Below, piece by piece: positions 26,789 through 35,701 of a stretch of 42,680 bases of DNA (position 1 is its first letter; each line of letters opens with the position of its first letter). The notes beneath the pieces were generated by a model, which worked only from the letters and a program-made list of their open reading frames with translations, did no database searches and had not been told where the DNA came from. Source of the stretch: Devosia geojensis (lineage in GTDB: Bacteria; Pseudomonadota; Alphaproteobacteria; Rhizobiales; Devosiaceae); assembly GCF_000969415.1 (NCBI RefSeq), contig NZ_JZEX01000020.1:1-42680 (forward strand), written 5' to 3'. The position numbers were made by a program, and so were the translations under genes.

Positions 26789-27271
26789 TCAGGCGGTCGC
26801 CGGCACCGTGAGCCGCATTTCATAGAAGGCCGACCACTCGCTGTCGGGATAGTCGAGGAAGGCACCGCGCGGGGTAAAGCCGTAGCGCTCGTAGAGCCGG
26901 TGGGCGCCGGCAAAGCCTTCGCCCGTGCCCGTCTCCAGCATCAGCTGCGAAAGCCCCTTCTGCCTCGCGAGCTCGATCACCGCTTGAAGGATCGCCACCC
27001 CGACCCGCTGCCCGCGCACTTGCGGGTCGGTGAACATGCGCTTGACCTCTCCGAGCCCGGCATCATGCACCTTCAGCGCCCCGATGCCGACGGCCCGGCC
27101 GTCTTCGGTGCGCGCAACGAACACGCTCGTGTCGGCGCCCGCCATCTGCTCGACGGTCATCTTGAACTGGAATTCGAGGGGCGAGAGCGGCAGCAGATGG
27201 TCGTTCAGCGCCGCAACCAGCCGGCGTACGTCGTCCTGCAAGGGCGTCTCGATCGCGACGGTAACGGCCAT
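26789..27271 (-). CDS. GNAT family N-acetyltransferase
   Basis: A 160-aa single GNAT domain. The acetyl-CoA pyrophosphate-binding motif is [22 protein letters not shown], preceded by the strand [10 protein letters not shown] and followed by LMLETGTG, then ERYGF near the C-terminus. Substrate unknown. It begins 3 bases after gatC stops and lies 44 bases before gatA, so it belongs to the gat operon; a GNAT gene in this position is common in Hyphomicrobiales from memory. The link to tRNA amidation is not established. Confidence 0.85.
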   Translation of the reverse strand: MAVTVAIETPLQDDVRRLVAALNDHLLPLSPLEFQFKMTVEQMAGADTSVFVARTEDGRAVGIGALKVHDAGLGEVKRMFTDPQVRGQRVGVAILQAVIELARQKGLSQLMLETGTGEGFAGAHRLYERYGFTPRGAFLDYPDSEWSAFYEMRLTVPATA

Positions 27272-27274
27272 CGC

Positions 27275-27562
27275 CTACTCCACGACCTTGGGGACCATGA
27301 AGAAATTGTCTTCCGAGAGCGGCGCGTTGGCGACGATCTTTTCCGGATAGTCACCGTCCGTCACCGCGTCCTCGCGCCGGCGCAGCTCCATGGGCGTGAC
27401 CGACGTCATCGGCTCGACGCCCGAAACATCCACCTCACCCAGTTGTTCAACGAAACCGAGGATCGCATTGAGTTCGCTCTGATAGGCAGCGACTTCGTTC
27501 TCCTCGATCCGAATCCGCGCTAGGCGCCCGATACGCTTCACGGTGGTCGCGTCAACCGACAT
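27275..27562 (-). CDS. gatC: Asp/Glu-tRNA amidotransferase subunit C
   Basis: A 95-aa GatC, the small scaffold that wraps GatA and GatB. The start [17 protein letters not shown], the helix [12 protein letters not shown] and the tail [14 protein letters not shown] with [11 protein letters not shown] match the family. The ATG at 27562 has GGAG about seven bases upstream; the longer frame is rejected. It is first in the gatC-GNAT-gatA operon. Confidence 0.95.
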   Translation of the reverse strand: MSVDATTVKRIGRLARIRIEENEVAAYQSELNAILGFVEQLGEVDVSGVEPMTSVTPMELRRREDAVTDGDYPEKIVANAPLSEDNFFMVPKVVE

Positions 27563-27655
27563 GCAATACTCCAGAAAACGGGATTGGTTCGTCCGATCTG
27601 GCGCTTTTAGCAACGCGCCCGGACAAAAGACAACGATTTTGCCTTATGGCACGTA

Positions 27656-28180
27656 TCAAACTTCCACGGCCAATCCGGGCTCCATTGCCACGAGCCCTGC
27701 CCCGTCCAGCCGATCACGGATGGCGCCGACCGTCGCGTCCACCGCCTCCTCGCCTCCGGCAAGGGCTATGAGCTTGGGCCGCGCTGCATCGAGCAATTTC
27801 GCCGCCGCCTGTCCAGCCCCGAACAGCACCACCACTGCCCCATCCGCCCAGCGCCCGAACTCCAGATCGTCATGGCCAGCGAGCATCAGGGGCGCTTCCC
27901 CCACGGCATCGATCAGCAATGCGGACAGCCCGATGCGGTAGAGCCGAACCGGCGGCAATCCCTCGCCCTCATCGATCATCCGCGGCGCCTTCTGCGGCCG
28001 CCAGTTGCGCGGATCGATCGTCTCGGCGCCGTCCCCACCAGCCAGCCGCAACACCTTCTCCGCTCCCGCCGCAAGCTCGGCCTGGTCCACCCCGCCCGGC
28101 GCAAGCTGCGGATCGACCACGAAAATCTGCCCGCCGATATAGATTCGGATGGCGGTATCGCCGAACCAGGTGAGTTTCAT
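27656..28180 (-). CDS. Degenerate metallo-beta-lactamase-like protein
   Basis: A 174-aa protein whose N-terminus MKLTWFGDTAIRIYIGGQIFVVDP copies the first strands of the MBL-fold hydrolases annotated UPF0173. The usual His after the first Gly is Asp, and the HxHxDH metal site is absent. Later segments (LMLAGHDDLEF and ADGAVVVLFGAG) also lack metal histidines. It is therefore probably not a metal hydrolase. Its ATG overlaps the stop of the ParE-like toxin gene by four bases (ATGA), so it is translationally coupled to the toxin-antitoxin pair. Function unknown. Confidence 0.7.
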   Translation of the reverse strand: MKLTWFGDTAIRIYIGGQIFVVDPQLAPGGVDQAELAAGAEKVLRLAGGDGAETIDPRNWRPQKAPRMIDEGEGLPPVRLYRIGLSALLIDAVGEAPLMLAGHDDLEFGRWADGAVVVLFGAGQAAAKLLDAARPKLIALAGGEEAVDATVGAIRDRLDGAGLVAMEPGLAVEV

Positions 28181-28452
28181 CGTTCCTCTCGCGTATGCCA
28201 GATGCGAAGCACGTAGATCACTTCGCCGGCGAGTTCGTAACGCAACTCGTAGTGCCCAACGATAATCCGCCGCACCTCACGAGGCGCAAATTCGTCGAGG
28301 CGCTCACCGATGCGGGGATATTGCAGCAGGCGACTGGGCGCGGCTGTCAGCATCTGCACCACTCGCGCCGCCGCATTTTCATTGACGGGTTTCAGAAAAT
28401 CATGCAGCCGCGTCAGATCGCTGACCGCAGCCCGCGTCCATTGCAGCCGCAT
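28177..28452 (-). CDS. ParE/RelE-type toxin
   Basis: A 91-aa ParE-like toxin starting MRLQWTRAAVSDLTRLHDFL, with the family features PRIGERLDEF, then VRRIIVGHYELRYEL and the end VIYVLRIWHTREER. The start ATG (28452) shares one base with the antitoxin stop (TGATG), the classical coupled order antitoxin-toxin. ParE toxins act on DNA gyrase and RelE toxins on ribosome-bound mRNA; which applies here is not visible. Its stop overlaps the downstream MBL-like gene. Confidence 0.87.
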   Translation of the reverse strand: MRLQWTRAAVSDLTRLHDFLKPVNENAAARVVQMLTAAPSRLLQYPRIGERLDEFAPREVRRIIVGHYELRYELAGEVIYVLRIWHTREER

Positions 28453-28712
28453 CAACGCGGCGGCGAAAGTGGATTGCCAGAGCTCAGGCTCTTGGCCCAC
28501 GCCTCGACAGCATCATGGTCGATGACATTCCCGGCCTCGACGTCCGCGAGTGCTTCGAGCGTCAACCGTCGCCGTTCATCTTCCTGCAACAGCCATTCAG
28601 TCAGGGCTTGCTTCACTACCCAGGCGCGAGACCGTTCCAGACGCGTTGCGGTTTCATCGACGCGCTCGGCCAGTTCGAGGGGAACATGCGCCGTCAGGAC
28701 CTTCGTTTCCAT
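28452..28712 (-). CDS. RHH (CopG-type) antitoxin
   Basis: An 86-aa protein with an N-terminal ribbon-helix-helix (TKVLTAHVPLELAERVDETA, then RAWVVKQALTEWL). The C-terminal toxin-binding region holds ALADVEAGNVIDHDAVEAW, typical of antitoxins paired with ParE/RelE toxins. A palindromic operator lies 21-35 bases upstream, consistent with autoregulation. It is divergent from ruvX and heads the antitoxin-toxin-MBL trio. Confidence 0.88.
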   Translation of the reverse strand: METKVLTAHVPLELAERVDETATRLERSRAWVVKQALTEWLLQEDERRRLTLEALADVEAGNVIDHDAVEAWAKSLSSGNPLSPPR

Positions 28713-28732
28713 GACTCATCTCCAATCAAAGC

Positions 28733-28747
28733 CAATCATAATGATTG
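28733..28747. promoter_or_regulatory. Palindromic operator for the RHH antitoxin
   Basis: CAATCAT-A-ATGATTG is a perfect palindrome with 7-base arms. Extra half-sites caatca (28723-28728) and tgatt (28752-28756) flank it with similar spacing, as expected for cooperative RHH dimers. It lies between the divergent antitoxin and ruvX starts, so it could affect both. Confidence 0.65.
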
Positions 28748-28804
28748 AAACTGATTCAGTCCACAGCGAGATGAACTTCTTTCATTGAAATGATAGACAG
28801 GCTC

Positions 28805-29266
28805 ATGTCCGAAACTTTTACAAACCCCCTCGCCGACCTGCCCGCTTCCGGCAAGCTCCTCGGCCTCGATCTCGGCACCAGGACCATCGGCGTCGCGGTG
28901 TCGGACGCGTTGCGCTATAGCGCGACGCCGCTCGAAACGATCAAGCGCACCAAGTTCACCCAGGACGCCGAGCGGATCCTCGCGCTCATCGCGGAGAACA
29001 ATGCCGTCGCCATCATCCTAGGCCTGCCGCTCAATATGGATGGCTCGGAAGGCCCGCGGGTCCAGTCGACGCGCGCCTTTGCCCGCAATCTTGCCCAGAA
29101 AACGCCGATACCCATCGCCTTCTGGGACGAACGGCTCTCGACCAGCGCCGTCACCCGCATGATGATCGAGGCGGACCTCCGGCGCGACCGCCGTGCGGAG
29201 ATCGTCGACAAGCTGGCGGCCAGCTACATCCTGCAGGGTGCGCTCGACCGGCTGCGGCGGGATTGA
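28805..29266 (+). CDS. ruvX: RuvX/YqgF Holliday-junction resolvase-like
   Basis: A 153-aa RNase H-fold protein. The N-terminal [18 protein letters not shown] carries the first catalytic Asp; [13 protein letters not shown] and [11 protein letters not shown] follow, with the last Asp in [11 protein letters not shown]. The family acts in 16S rRNA 5'-end processing or as a putative resolvase. ATG 28805 (MSETFTNP) is preferred; an ATG 15 bases upstream is possible. The toxin-antitoxin pair is divergent, and pyrB follows after a family-C repeat. Confidence 0.92.
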   Translation: MSETFTNPLADLPASGKLLGLDLGTRTIGVAVSDALRYSATPLETIKRTKFTQDAERILALIAENNAVAIILGLPLNMDGSEGPRVQSTRAFARNLAQKTPIPIAFWDERLSTSAVTRMMIEADLRRDRRAEIVDKLAASYILQGALDRLRRD

Positions 29267-29289
29267 TATTCAGCGTACCTACGAGCGAA

Positions 29290-29419
29290 AGGCCCCTCAC
29301 CCGGCGCTTCGCGCGACCTCTCCCCCAAGGGAGGTGAAGGGAGGCACTACGGCCAGGAGCCCGCCACCTCTCCCCTGGGGGAGAGGTCGGCCCCGTCAGG
29401 GGCCGGGTGAGGGGGCCTT
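29290..29419. repeat. Long inverted-repeat element, family C
   Basis: The left end ggcccctcacccgg and the right end ccgggtgagggggcc are inverted copies, and inner cgacctctcccccaa pairs with gggggagaggtcg. The shorter relative at 16897-16998 shares the same blocks. It separates ruvX from pyrB on the same strand. Confidence 0.85.
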
Positions 29420-29529
29420 CCCCGAGCCCACGCCCGCAACTCCATTTTGTCTGTTGGTGTCGGCCAATGTCGATTGCCAAAACCGACACCAGCGGCTAGA
29501 CCCCTGCCAATCCATCAGGATCGGAGCGC

Positions 29530-30521
<992 letters not shown>

Positions 30522-30525
<4 letters not shown>

Positions 30526-31823
30526 GCGCCCTTGTCATCACCAACGCCCGCATCGTCGATCCGGCCTCGATGACCGACACGCGCGGCGCCGTGCTGGTCG
30601 AGGACGGCCTGATCTCCGACATCGACACCGCCGGCACGCCCGGCGCTCCCCAGGGCGCCGAAATCATCGACGCGCGAGGCCTCGTCCTCGCCCCCGGCCT
30701 TATCGACATGCGCGTTTTTGTCGGCGAGCCCGGCAAGGAATACCGGGAAACGCTGCAATCGGCTGGCGAAGCGGCCGCGGCCGGCGGCGTCACTAGCTTC
30801 GTGATGATGCCCGATACAACTCCGGCTGTGGACGACGGCGCGCTGGTCGACTTCCTCGTCCGGCGGGCTGAGGCGACTTCGCAAGTGCGCGTGCTGCCCG
30901 CCGCCGCCATCACCAAGGGCCTCGCCGGCGCCGAGATCACCGAGTTCGGCCTCCTCCAGGAGGCCGGCGCCGTCTGCTTCTCGGATGGCAAGCAGTCGAT
31001 CCAGTCGAGCGCCCTGCTGCGCGCCGCCTTCACTTACGCGGCCAATTTCGACATGCCCGTCGCCCACCTGCCGTTCGACAAGGGGCTGACCGGCGATGGC
31101 GTGATGAACGAAGGGCTTTTCGCCACCATCCTCGGCCTCAAGGGCATTCCGCGCGAAGCCGAGACCATCCCCCTCGCCCGCGACCTGCAGCTCGCGCTCC
31201 TGACCGGGGTCAAGTACCATGCCGCCCAGATCTCGACGGCCGGATCCGTTTCGCTCGTGCGCGAGGCCAAGCAAAAATCGAATCGCGTCACCGCCGGTGT
31301 CTCGATCAACAACCTGACCCTCAACGAGAACGACGTCGGCCGCTATCGCACCTATTTCAAGCTGGCGACGCCCTTGCGCACTGAGGACGACCGCCTCGCC
31401 GTCATCGAAGGCCTGCGCTCGGGTGTCATCGACACCATCCATTCCGACCACGATCCGCAGGACACCGAGGTCAAGCGCCAGCCCTTCGCCGAAGCCTCGG
31501 ACGGCGCCATTGGCCTCGAAACCCTGCTTGCCGCCGCGCTCCGCCTCGTCCACAACGGCGATGTCGACCTGATGACGGTGCTGCGCGCCATGACCTTCCG
31601 CCCTGCCCAGATCCTCGGCTTGCCGACCGGCCGCATCGCCCGCGGCGCGCCGGCCGATCTGGTGCTCGTCGATCTCGACTACCCCTGGCAGGTCAAGGAA
31701 ACCGAGCTGCGCTCGCGCTCGCGCAACACCGCCTTCGAGGGCGCGCGGCTCGCGGGCAAGGCGATGCGCACCATCGTCGGCGGCAAGACCGTCTTCGAGC
31801 TGAGCGAGGAGGCTCTGGCATGA
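30522..31823 (+). CDS. pyrC': Dihydroorotase-like protein lacking the metal site
   Basis: A 433-aa amidohydrolase-fold protein of the class I dihydroorotase family. Where active enzymes have D-x-H-V-H-x-R-E-P-G, this one has [11 protein letters not shown] at 61-71: both metal histidines are R64 and F66, and the substrate Arg is G68. The later His of the zinc site is also missing near HAAQISTAG; a Asp/His-rich IHSDHDPQ remains. It is therefore probably a non-catalytic partner of PyrB, as shown for Pseudomonas pyrC'. A second, active dihydroorotase should exist elsewhere. It overlaps pyrB and plsY by four bases each. Confidence 0.9.
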
Positions 31824-32416
31824 CCTTCGAAGTCGTCAATCTCTACGCCGCCGCCCTCGGCTACCTGCTGGGCTCCATCCCCTTCGGCCTCATCCTCACC
31901 CGCATGGCGGGCCTTGGCGATGTGCGCAATATCGGCTCGGGCAGCATCGGAGCGACCAATGTGCTGCGCACCGGCAATCGGGGCCTTGCCGCGGGAACGC
32001 TGATCCTCGATGCCGGCAAGGCGGCCATCGCCGTCCTCATCGCCCGCTACTACTGGGGCGAGGTCCCCGCCATGATCGCCGGCGGCTTCGCCTTCCTCGG
32101 CCACTGCTTTCCGGTCTGGCTCAGTTTCAAGGGCGGCAAGGGCGTTGCGACCTTCATCGGCATCCTGCTGGCGCTCTATTGGCCCGTCGGTCTCATCTTC
32201 TGCGCCGTGTGGCTGCTCATCGCCCTGACCCAGAAGATGTCGTCCCTGGCCTCTCTGACTGCCTCGGTCACCGCTCCGCTCTTTGCCTATTCCTTCTCCG
32301 GCACCCCGCTCGCGCTGACCTCGGCGCTGATCGCCCTGGTGCTCATCTTCCAGCACCGCAGCAATATCGGGCGTCTCATAGCCGGCACCGAACCCAAGAT
32401 CGGCCAGGGCAAATAG
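31820..32416 (+). CDS. plsY: Glycerol-3-phosphate acyltransferase PlsY
   Basis: A 198-aa inner-membrane enzyme that acylates glycerol-3-phosphate from acyl-phosphate, the first step of phospholipid synthesis. The first conserved motif is GSIPFGLILTRMAG, then IGSGSIGATNVLRTGN and FKGGKGVATFIGILL, as in the family. About five hydrophobic segments are present. The start overlaps the pyrC-like stop by four bases, and dprA starts one base after its end. Confidence 0.95.
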   Translation: MTFEVVNLYAAALGYLLGSIPFGLILTRMAGLGDVRNIGSGSIGATNVLRTGNRGLAAGTLILDAGKAAIAVLIARYYWGEVPAMIAGGFAFLGHCFPVWLSFKGGKGVATFIGILLALYWPVGLIFCAVWLLIALTQKMSSLASLTASVTAPLFAYSFSGTPLALTSALIALVLIFQHRSNIGRLIAGTEPKIGQGK

Positions 32417-32417
32417 C

Positions 32418-33557
32418 ATGGGCGAAAGGCCGGGAAGCATCGCGCTGAGCCGGCCCCAACGCCTCGCCTGGCTGCGGCTCCTGCGCACCGAGAACGTCGG
32501 CCCCGTCACCTTCCGCCAGCTCCTCAACCGCTTCGGCTCGGCCGAGGCGGCGCTCGACGCTCTGCCCGAGCTCGTGCGCAACACCGGACGGGGCGTGCGC
32601 ATCACCACGCAGATGCAAGCCGAAGACGAGCTCGCCGCCATCGAGGCGGTCGGCGCCCGGCTCGTCGCCAGCGGTGAGGCCGACTATCCCGGTCACCTGC
32701 GCTTCATCCCCGCCGCCCCGCCGCTCGTCACCATCGCTGGCGGCGAGAGCCTCGACTGGCAGCGCACGGTCGGGATCGTGGGGGCCCGCAACGCCTCCTC
32801 GGCCGGCCAGAAGATGACGCGCACGCTCGCGCTCGACCTCGGCGAGCGCGGCTACACCATCGTCTCCGGCCTCGCCCGCGGCATCGACGCCGCCGCCCAC
32901 CGCGCGAGCCTCACGACCGGCACCGTCGCCGTCCTCGCCGGCGGCCTCGACCGCATTTATCCGGACGAGAACATTCCGCTCGCCCAGGAAATCCTCGACC
33001 ACGGCGGCGCTCTTCTGACCGAAATGCCCATGGGCTGGGAGCCTCGGGCCCGCGATTTTCCGAGGCGTAACCGACTGGTTTCCGGTCTATCCCTCGGCAT
33101 TGTCGTCGTCGAAGCCGCCAAGCGCTCCGGCTCGCTCATCACCGCGCGCCTAGCACTGGAGCAGAACCGCGACGTCTTCGCCGTCCCCGGCTCCCCGCTC
33201 GATCCGCGCGCCGAAGGCGGCAACGCCCTCATCCAGCAGGGCGCCAAGCTCGTCACCTGCGCCGCCGACATCATCGAGACCCTCGCGAGCGCCGACCCGG
33301 CCCGCACCACTCTCTTCGATCCCGACTGGGAACCCGACCTCGACGCCCTCGGCGATTCCCTCGATCTGCCCCCGCCCTCCTCCGACGACCGCTCCCGCCT
33401 CATCGAGGCCCTGAGCACCACGCCCGTCGCGGTGGACGATATCATCTCCCAAACCGGCCTCGCCGTATCGGCCATCCAGATGCTGCTCCTGGAGCTCGAC
33501 CTTGCCGGCCGCATCGAATGGTCGAGCGGGCAACTGGTGGCATTGCGGTATGAATAG
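32418..33557 (+). CDS. dprA: DNA-processing protein DprA
   Basis: The 379-aa protein protects incoming single-stranded DNA and loads RecA in transformation. The Rossmann-type core holds VGIVGARNASSAGQK, then VSGLARGIDAAAHRASL and AVLAGGLDRIYP with a later NRLVSGLS. A C-terminal winged-helix segment (VAVDDIISQTGLAVSAIQMLL) is present. It begins one base after plsY. In relatives topA usually follows directly; here a 2.1-kb accessory block does. Confidence 0.95.
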   Translation: MGERPGSIALSRPQRLAWLRLLRTENVGPVTFRQLLNRFGSAEAALDALPELVRNTGRGVRITTQMQAEDELAAIEAVGARLVASGEADYPGHLRFIPAAPPLVTIAGGESLDWQRTVGIVGARNASSAGQKMTRTLALDLGERGYTIVSGLARGIDAAAHRASLTTGTVAVLAGGLDRIYPDENIPLAQEILDHGGALLTEMPMGWEPRARDFPRRNRLVSGLSLGIVVVEAAKRSGSLITARLALEQNRDVFAVPGSPLDPRAEGGNALIQQGAKLVTCAADIIETLASADPARTTLFDPDWEPDLDALGDSLDLPPPSSDDRSRLIEALSTTPVAVDDIISQTGLAVSAIQMLLLELDLAGRIEWSSGQLVALRYE

Positions 33558-33590
33558 ACACTACGGAAAGCTGGATTGCTGGCATTCAAC

Positions 33591-33613
33591 GTAGTATGAT
33601 TTAATCCTACTAC
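33591..33613. promoter_or_regulatory. Inverted repeat and -10-like element upstream of ParD/ParE
   Basis: GTAGTA (33591-33596) and TACTAC (33608-33613) form an inverted repeat with an 11-base spacer. TATGAT (33595-33600) overlaps it and resembles a -10 box (5 of 6). The site is 14 bases before the antitoxin ATG and is a plausible autoregulatory operator. No good -35 was found. Confidence 0.5.
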
Positions 33614-33626
33614 TAAGGTGCCAGCC

Positions 33627-33893
33627 ATGCGAACAACCCGGCAAATGAGCATTACTCTGCCCAGCGACATGGCGGATATGGTGAAAGCCAAAGTACGAGC
33701 CGGCGAGTACGCCAGCGAAAGCGAAGTGATCCGCGACGGCTTACGAACATTGATAGCCCGGGATCGCGTCGTGGAAAGCTGGCTGCACAACGAGGTCGGT
33801 CCAGCTTATGACGCCCTGAAAGCTGATCCCGCCCGCGGCCTCACCGCCGACCAGGTTCGCGCGCGCCTTGCGGTCGAACACTCCAAGAAGTGA
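33627..33893 (+). CDS. ParD-type antitoxin
   Basis: An 88-aa ribbon-helix-helix protein: RQMSITLPSDMADMVKAKV and GEYASESEVIRDGLRTLIARD are the ParD DNA-binding region, and the C-terminal LKADPARGLTADQVRARL binds toxin. I use ATG 33627, which has AAGG about eight bases upstream; a GTG at 33618 would add three residues. It forms the first of two overlapping genes inserted between dprA and topA. An inverted repeat lies just upstream. Confidence 0.87.
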   Translation: MRTTRQMSITLPSDMADMVKAKVRAGEYASESEVIRDGLRTLIARDRVVESWLHNEVGPAYDALKADPARGLTADQVRARLAVEHSKK

Positions 33894-34219
33894 TGCGCCA
33901 TCGCGTCGTTTTCAGCCCAGAAGCGTTGGAACAACTTGCCGGGCTCTACCGGCATATTGCGCGCGCAGCGTCGCCCGACATCGCGGCGCGATATACCGAA
34001 GCCATCGTGAGCTATTGCGAGAGTCTGCATACCTTCCCCCATCGGGGAACCAAGCGAGACGACGTCCGGCTTGGCCTGCGCATCACGAATTACAGGAGAC
34101 GCGCGGTGATCGCCTTTGCTGTGGATGTCGAGACCGTTTCCATCATCGGTGTCTTCTACGGCGGTCACGACTACGAAACGATCCTGCAGGACGATTCGAA
34201 TGACACCAGTCCGACCTGA
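33893..34219 (+). CDS. ParE-type toxin
   Basis: A 108-aa RelE/ParE superfamily toxin: VVFSPEALEQLAGLYRHIA, then FPHRGTKRDDVRLGLR and VSIIGVFYGGHDYE, all family-typical. The ATG shares one base with the antitoxin stop (TGATG). This is a different subfamily from the toxin at 28177-28452, so the two modules are not duplicates. It converges on the alpha/beta hydrolase gene. Confidence 0.88.
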   Translation: MRHRVVFSPEALEQLAGLYRHIARAASPDIAARYTEAIVSYCESLHTFPHRGTKRDDVRLGLRITNYRRRAVIAFAVDVETVSIIGVFYGGHDYETILQDDSNDTSPT

Positions 34220-34250
34220 GCAGCGCAATCCGACACACTGCTGAACACGC

Positions 34251-34931
34251 TCACGCCGCCTCCACCAACAACTCCGTCAGTTCGTCCGGCATGTCGATCG
34301 GCACATCGTGCCCACAGGCCAGCCGGTGCACCGTCCATCCGCCCTCGCGCTCCAGCTTTTCCGCCGTGCCCTGGAAGCCATCCCAGCCCATCGCCACGAT
34401 GAACATTTTCCTCGGCGCCTTCTTGTAGGCGCCGGTCACCCGCATCCTTTGCGTCATGGTGCCCGCCGGCTGCGGACACGCCTTGGTGTCGACCCAGGCG
34501 CGGTCTGCCTCGTCCAGATAGTCGCCCGGCGACGTCGGCGGGGAGTCGATGAGGGCTTCGGTCGGCTCCCACCCCGGCACCATGTCGGCAAACGACTTGT
34601 CGTCTTCGGCAATGAACGCATCGACGAACACCAGCGAAGCAATCCGTTCCGGCACTCGCTCGACGACGCCGGCGCCGACCAATCCGCCGTAGGAGTGAGC
34701 GACGAGCACGACATCGGTCAGGTCCTTCCAGACGATCTCGTTGACGATATCGGTGATGTGCATATCGAGGTCGACGCCGACCGCATTGAGATGCGAGCGC
34801 TCGCAAAGTCCCGTCAGCGTCGGAGCGAAGGCGCGGTGGCCACGGTCGTGCAGGCGGTCCACCACCCGCATCCACGACCAGCCTCCCGTCCATGCGCCGT
34901 GCACGATGACGAAGTTGGTCCGCTCGGCCAT
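34251..34931 (-). CDS. Alpha/beta hydrolase (esterase-like)
   Basis: A 226-aa alpha/beta hydrolase. FVIVHGAWTGGWSW is the oxyanion-hole region, VLVAHSYGGLVGA carries the nucleophilic Ser, VFVDAFIAEDD includes the likely acid region, and LACGHDVPIDMPDEL the catalytic His. The sequence resembles salicylate/hydroxynitrile-esterase-like proteins. A ribosome site AGGAGAG precedes the ATG. The promoter region carries TTGCA inverted repeats (34973-34994), suggesting control by a regulator not encoded here. Substrate unknown. Confidence 0.8.
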   Translation of the reverse strand: MAERTNFVIVHGAWTGGWSWMRVVDRLHDRGHRAFAPTLTGLCERSHLNAVGVDLDMHITDIVNEIVWKDLTDVVLVAHSYGGLVGAGVVERVPERIASLVFVDAFIAEDDKSFADMVPGWEPTEALIDSPPTSPGDYLDEADRAWVDTKACPQPAGTMTQRMRVTGAYKKAPRKMFIVAMGWDGFQGTAEKLEREGGWTVHRLACGHDVPIDMPDELTELLVEAA

Positions 34932-34972
34932 GTCACTCTCCTCTTTCCGGGCGGGAAGAGTGGCACACTAGA

Positions 34973-34994
34973 TTGCATATTGCAACCAGTTGCA
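34973..34994. promoter_or_regulatory. TTGCA inverted-repeat operator upstream of the hydrolase
   Basis: TTGCA-tat-TGCAA (34973-34985) and TGCAAC-ca-GTTGCA (34981-34994) overlap, giving three alternating TGCAA half-sites. The site is 42-63 bases before the hydrolase start, near the expected promoter. It is a strong candidate for a dimeric repressor or activator site. Confidence 0.55.
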
Positions 34995-35002
34995 TTTGAA
35001 GC

Positions 35003-35587
35003 TCAGATCGCGCCGCCCAATGCCTCCACTCCTCCCGCGACCGTCAGATCCGCCCGCCCCTTCGGATCGGTCGCCATGTAGAGGTCGGCGCTCGGCAGGA
35101 ACAGCTCCCGCCATTCCGTCTCCCAGCCGCCGACGCCGCGTGCGAACGAGGCGTCCAGTGTCGTCGCCCGGTCGCTCTCGACGAATATCTTGAGGTCGTA
35201 GAGCGGCGCCAGCTCCGGGTGCAGCGCCGAGACGCCCTCGACGATCACCGTCTGCTCCCGCGTGATCGTCCGCGCTTCCGGCACCACCGCACGCGTCTGC
35301 CAATCGTATGGATGGAACGAACAGGTCCCCTCCTCGGCAAGCGCCCGCACCGTGCTGAGGAACGCCTCGTACTGGATATATTCGAACGGGAACGCCGGCC
35401 GGTTCCGCGATGGCCAGTCCTGCTCCGGCCGCACGAAGTCGTCGAGATAGATACACGCTGCCTGCATGCGCCGTTCGATCCGTTCGACCAGGGTGCTCTT
35501 GCCCGAGCACGGCAGTCCGTCGATGCCGATGAGACTCCCCTGCGGCAACCGGAGAACAGCCTCGACGGCCTCGTCCATGCTCATCAT
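35003..35587 (-). CDS. Uridine-kinase-like P-loop NTPase
   Basis: A 194-aa protein with a Walker A motif GIDGLPCSGKSTL, the YLDDFVRPEQDW substrate region of nucleoside kinases, a VIVEGVSALHPELAPLYDLKI segment (Walker B/lid style) and an RDATTLD-like lid. It is related to uridine kinases and phosphoribulokinase-type proteins; the substrate is not certain. The start ATG 35587 has GGAGG about nine bases upstream. It is divergent from topA and, with the hydrolase, is part of the block inserted between dprA and topA. Confidence 0.75.
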   Translation of the reverse strand: MMSMDEAVEAVLRLPQGSLIGIDGLPCSGKSTLVERIERRMQAACIYLDDFVRPEQDWPSRNRPAFPFEYIQYEAFLSTVRALAEEGTCSFHPYDWQTRAVVPEARTITREQTVIVEGVSALHPELAPLYDLKIFVESDRATTLDASFARGVGGWETEWRELFLPSADLYMATDPKGRADLTVAGGVEALGGAI

Positions 35588-35634
35588 TTGCCTATCCTCC
35601 CCGCCTCCCCGCACGATACCAATACCCCTCCCCG

Positions 35635-35663
35635 TTGACACCGCCCCTTGCCTTCACCATGTT
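35635..35663 (+). promoter_or_regulatory. Predicted topA promoter
   Basis: A consensus -35 TTGACA (35635-35640) is followed after 17 bases by CATGTT (35658-35663), a weak -10, 39 bases before the topA ATG. The position and spacing are right, but the -10 matches only half of the consensus. Confidence 0.5.
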
Positions 35664-35701
35664 GCCCGCGCTTTCGAGTTGCAGTTGCGGATCGGGTTTC
35701 C

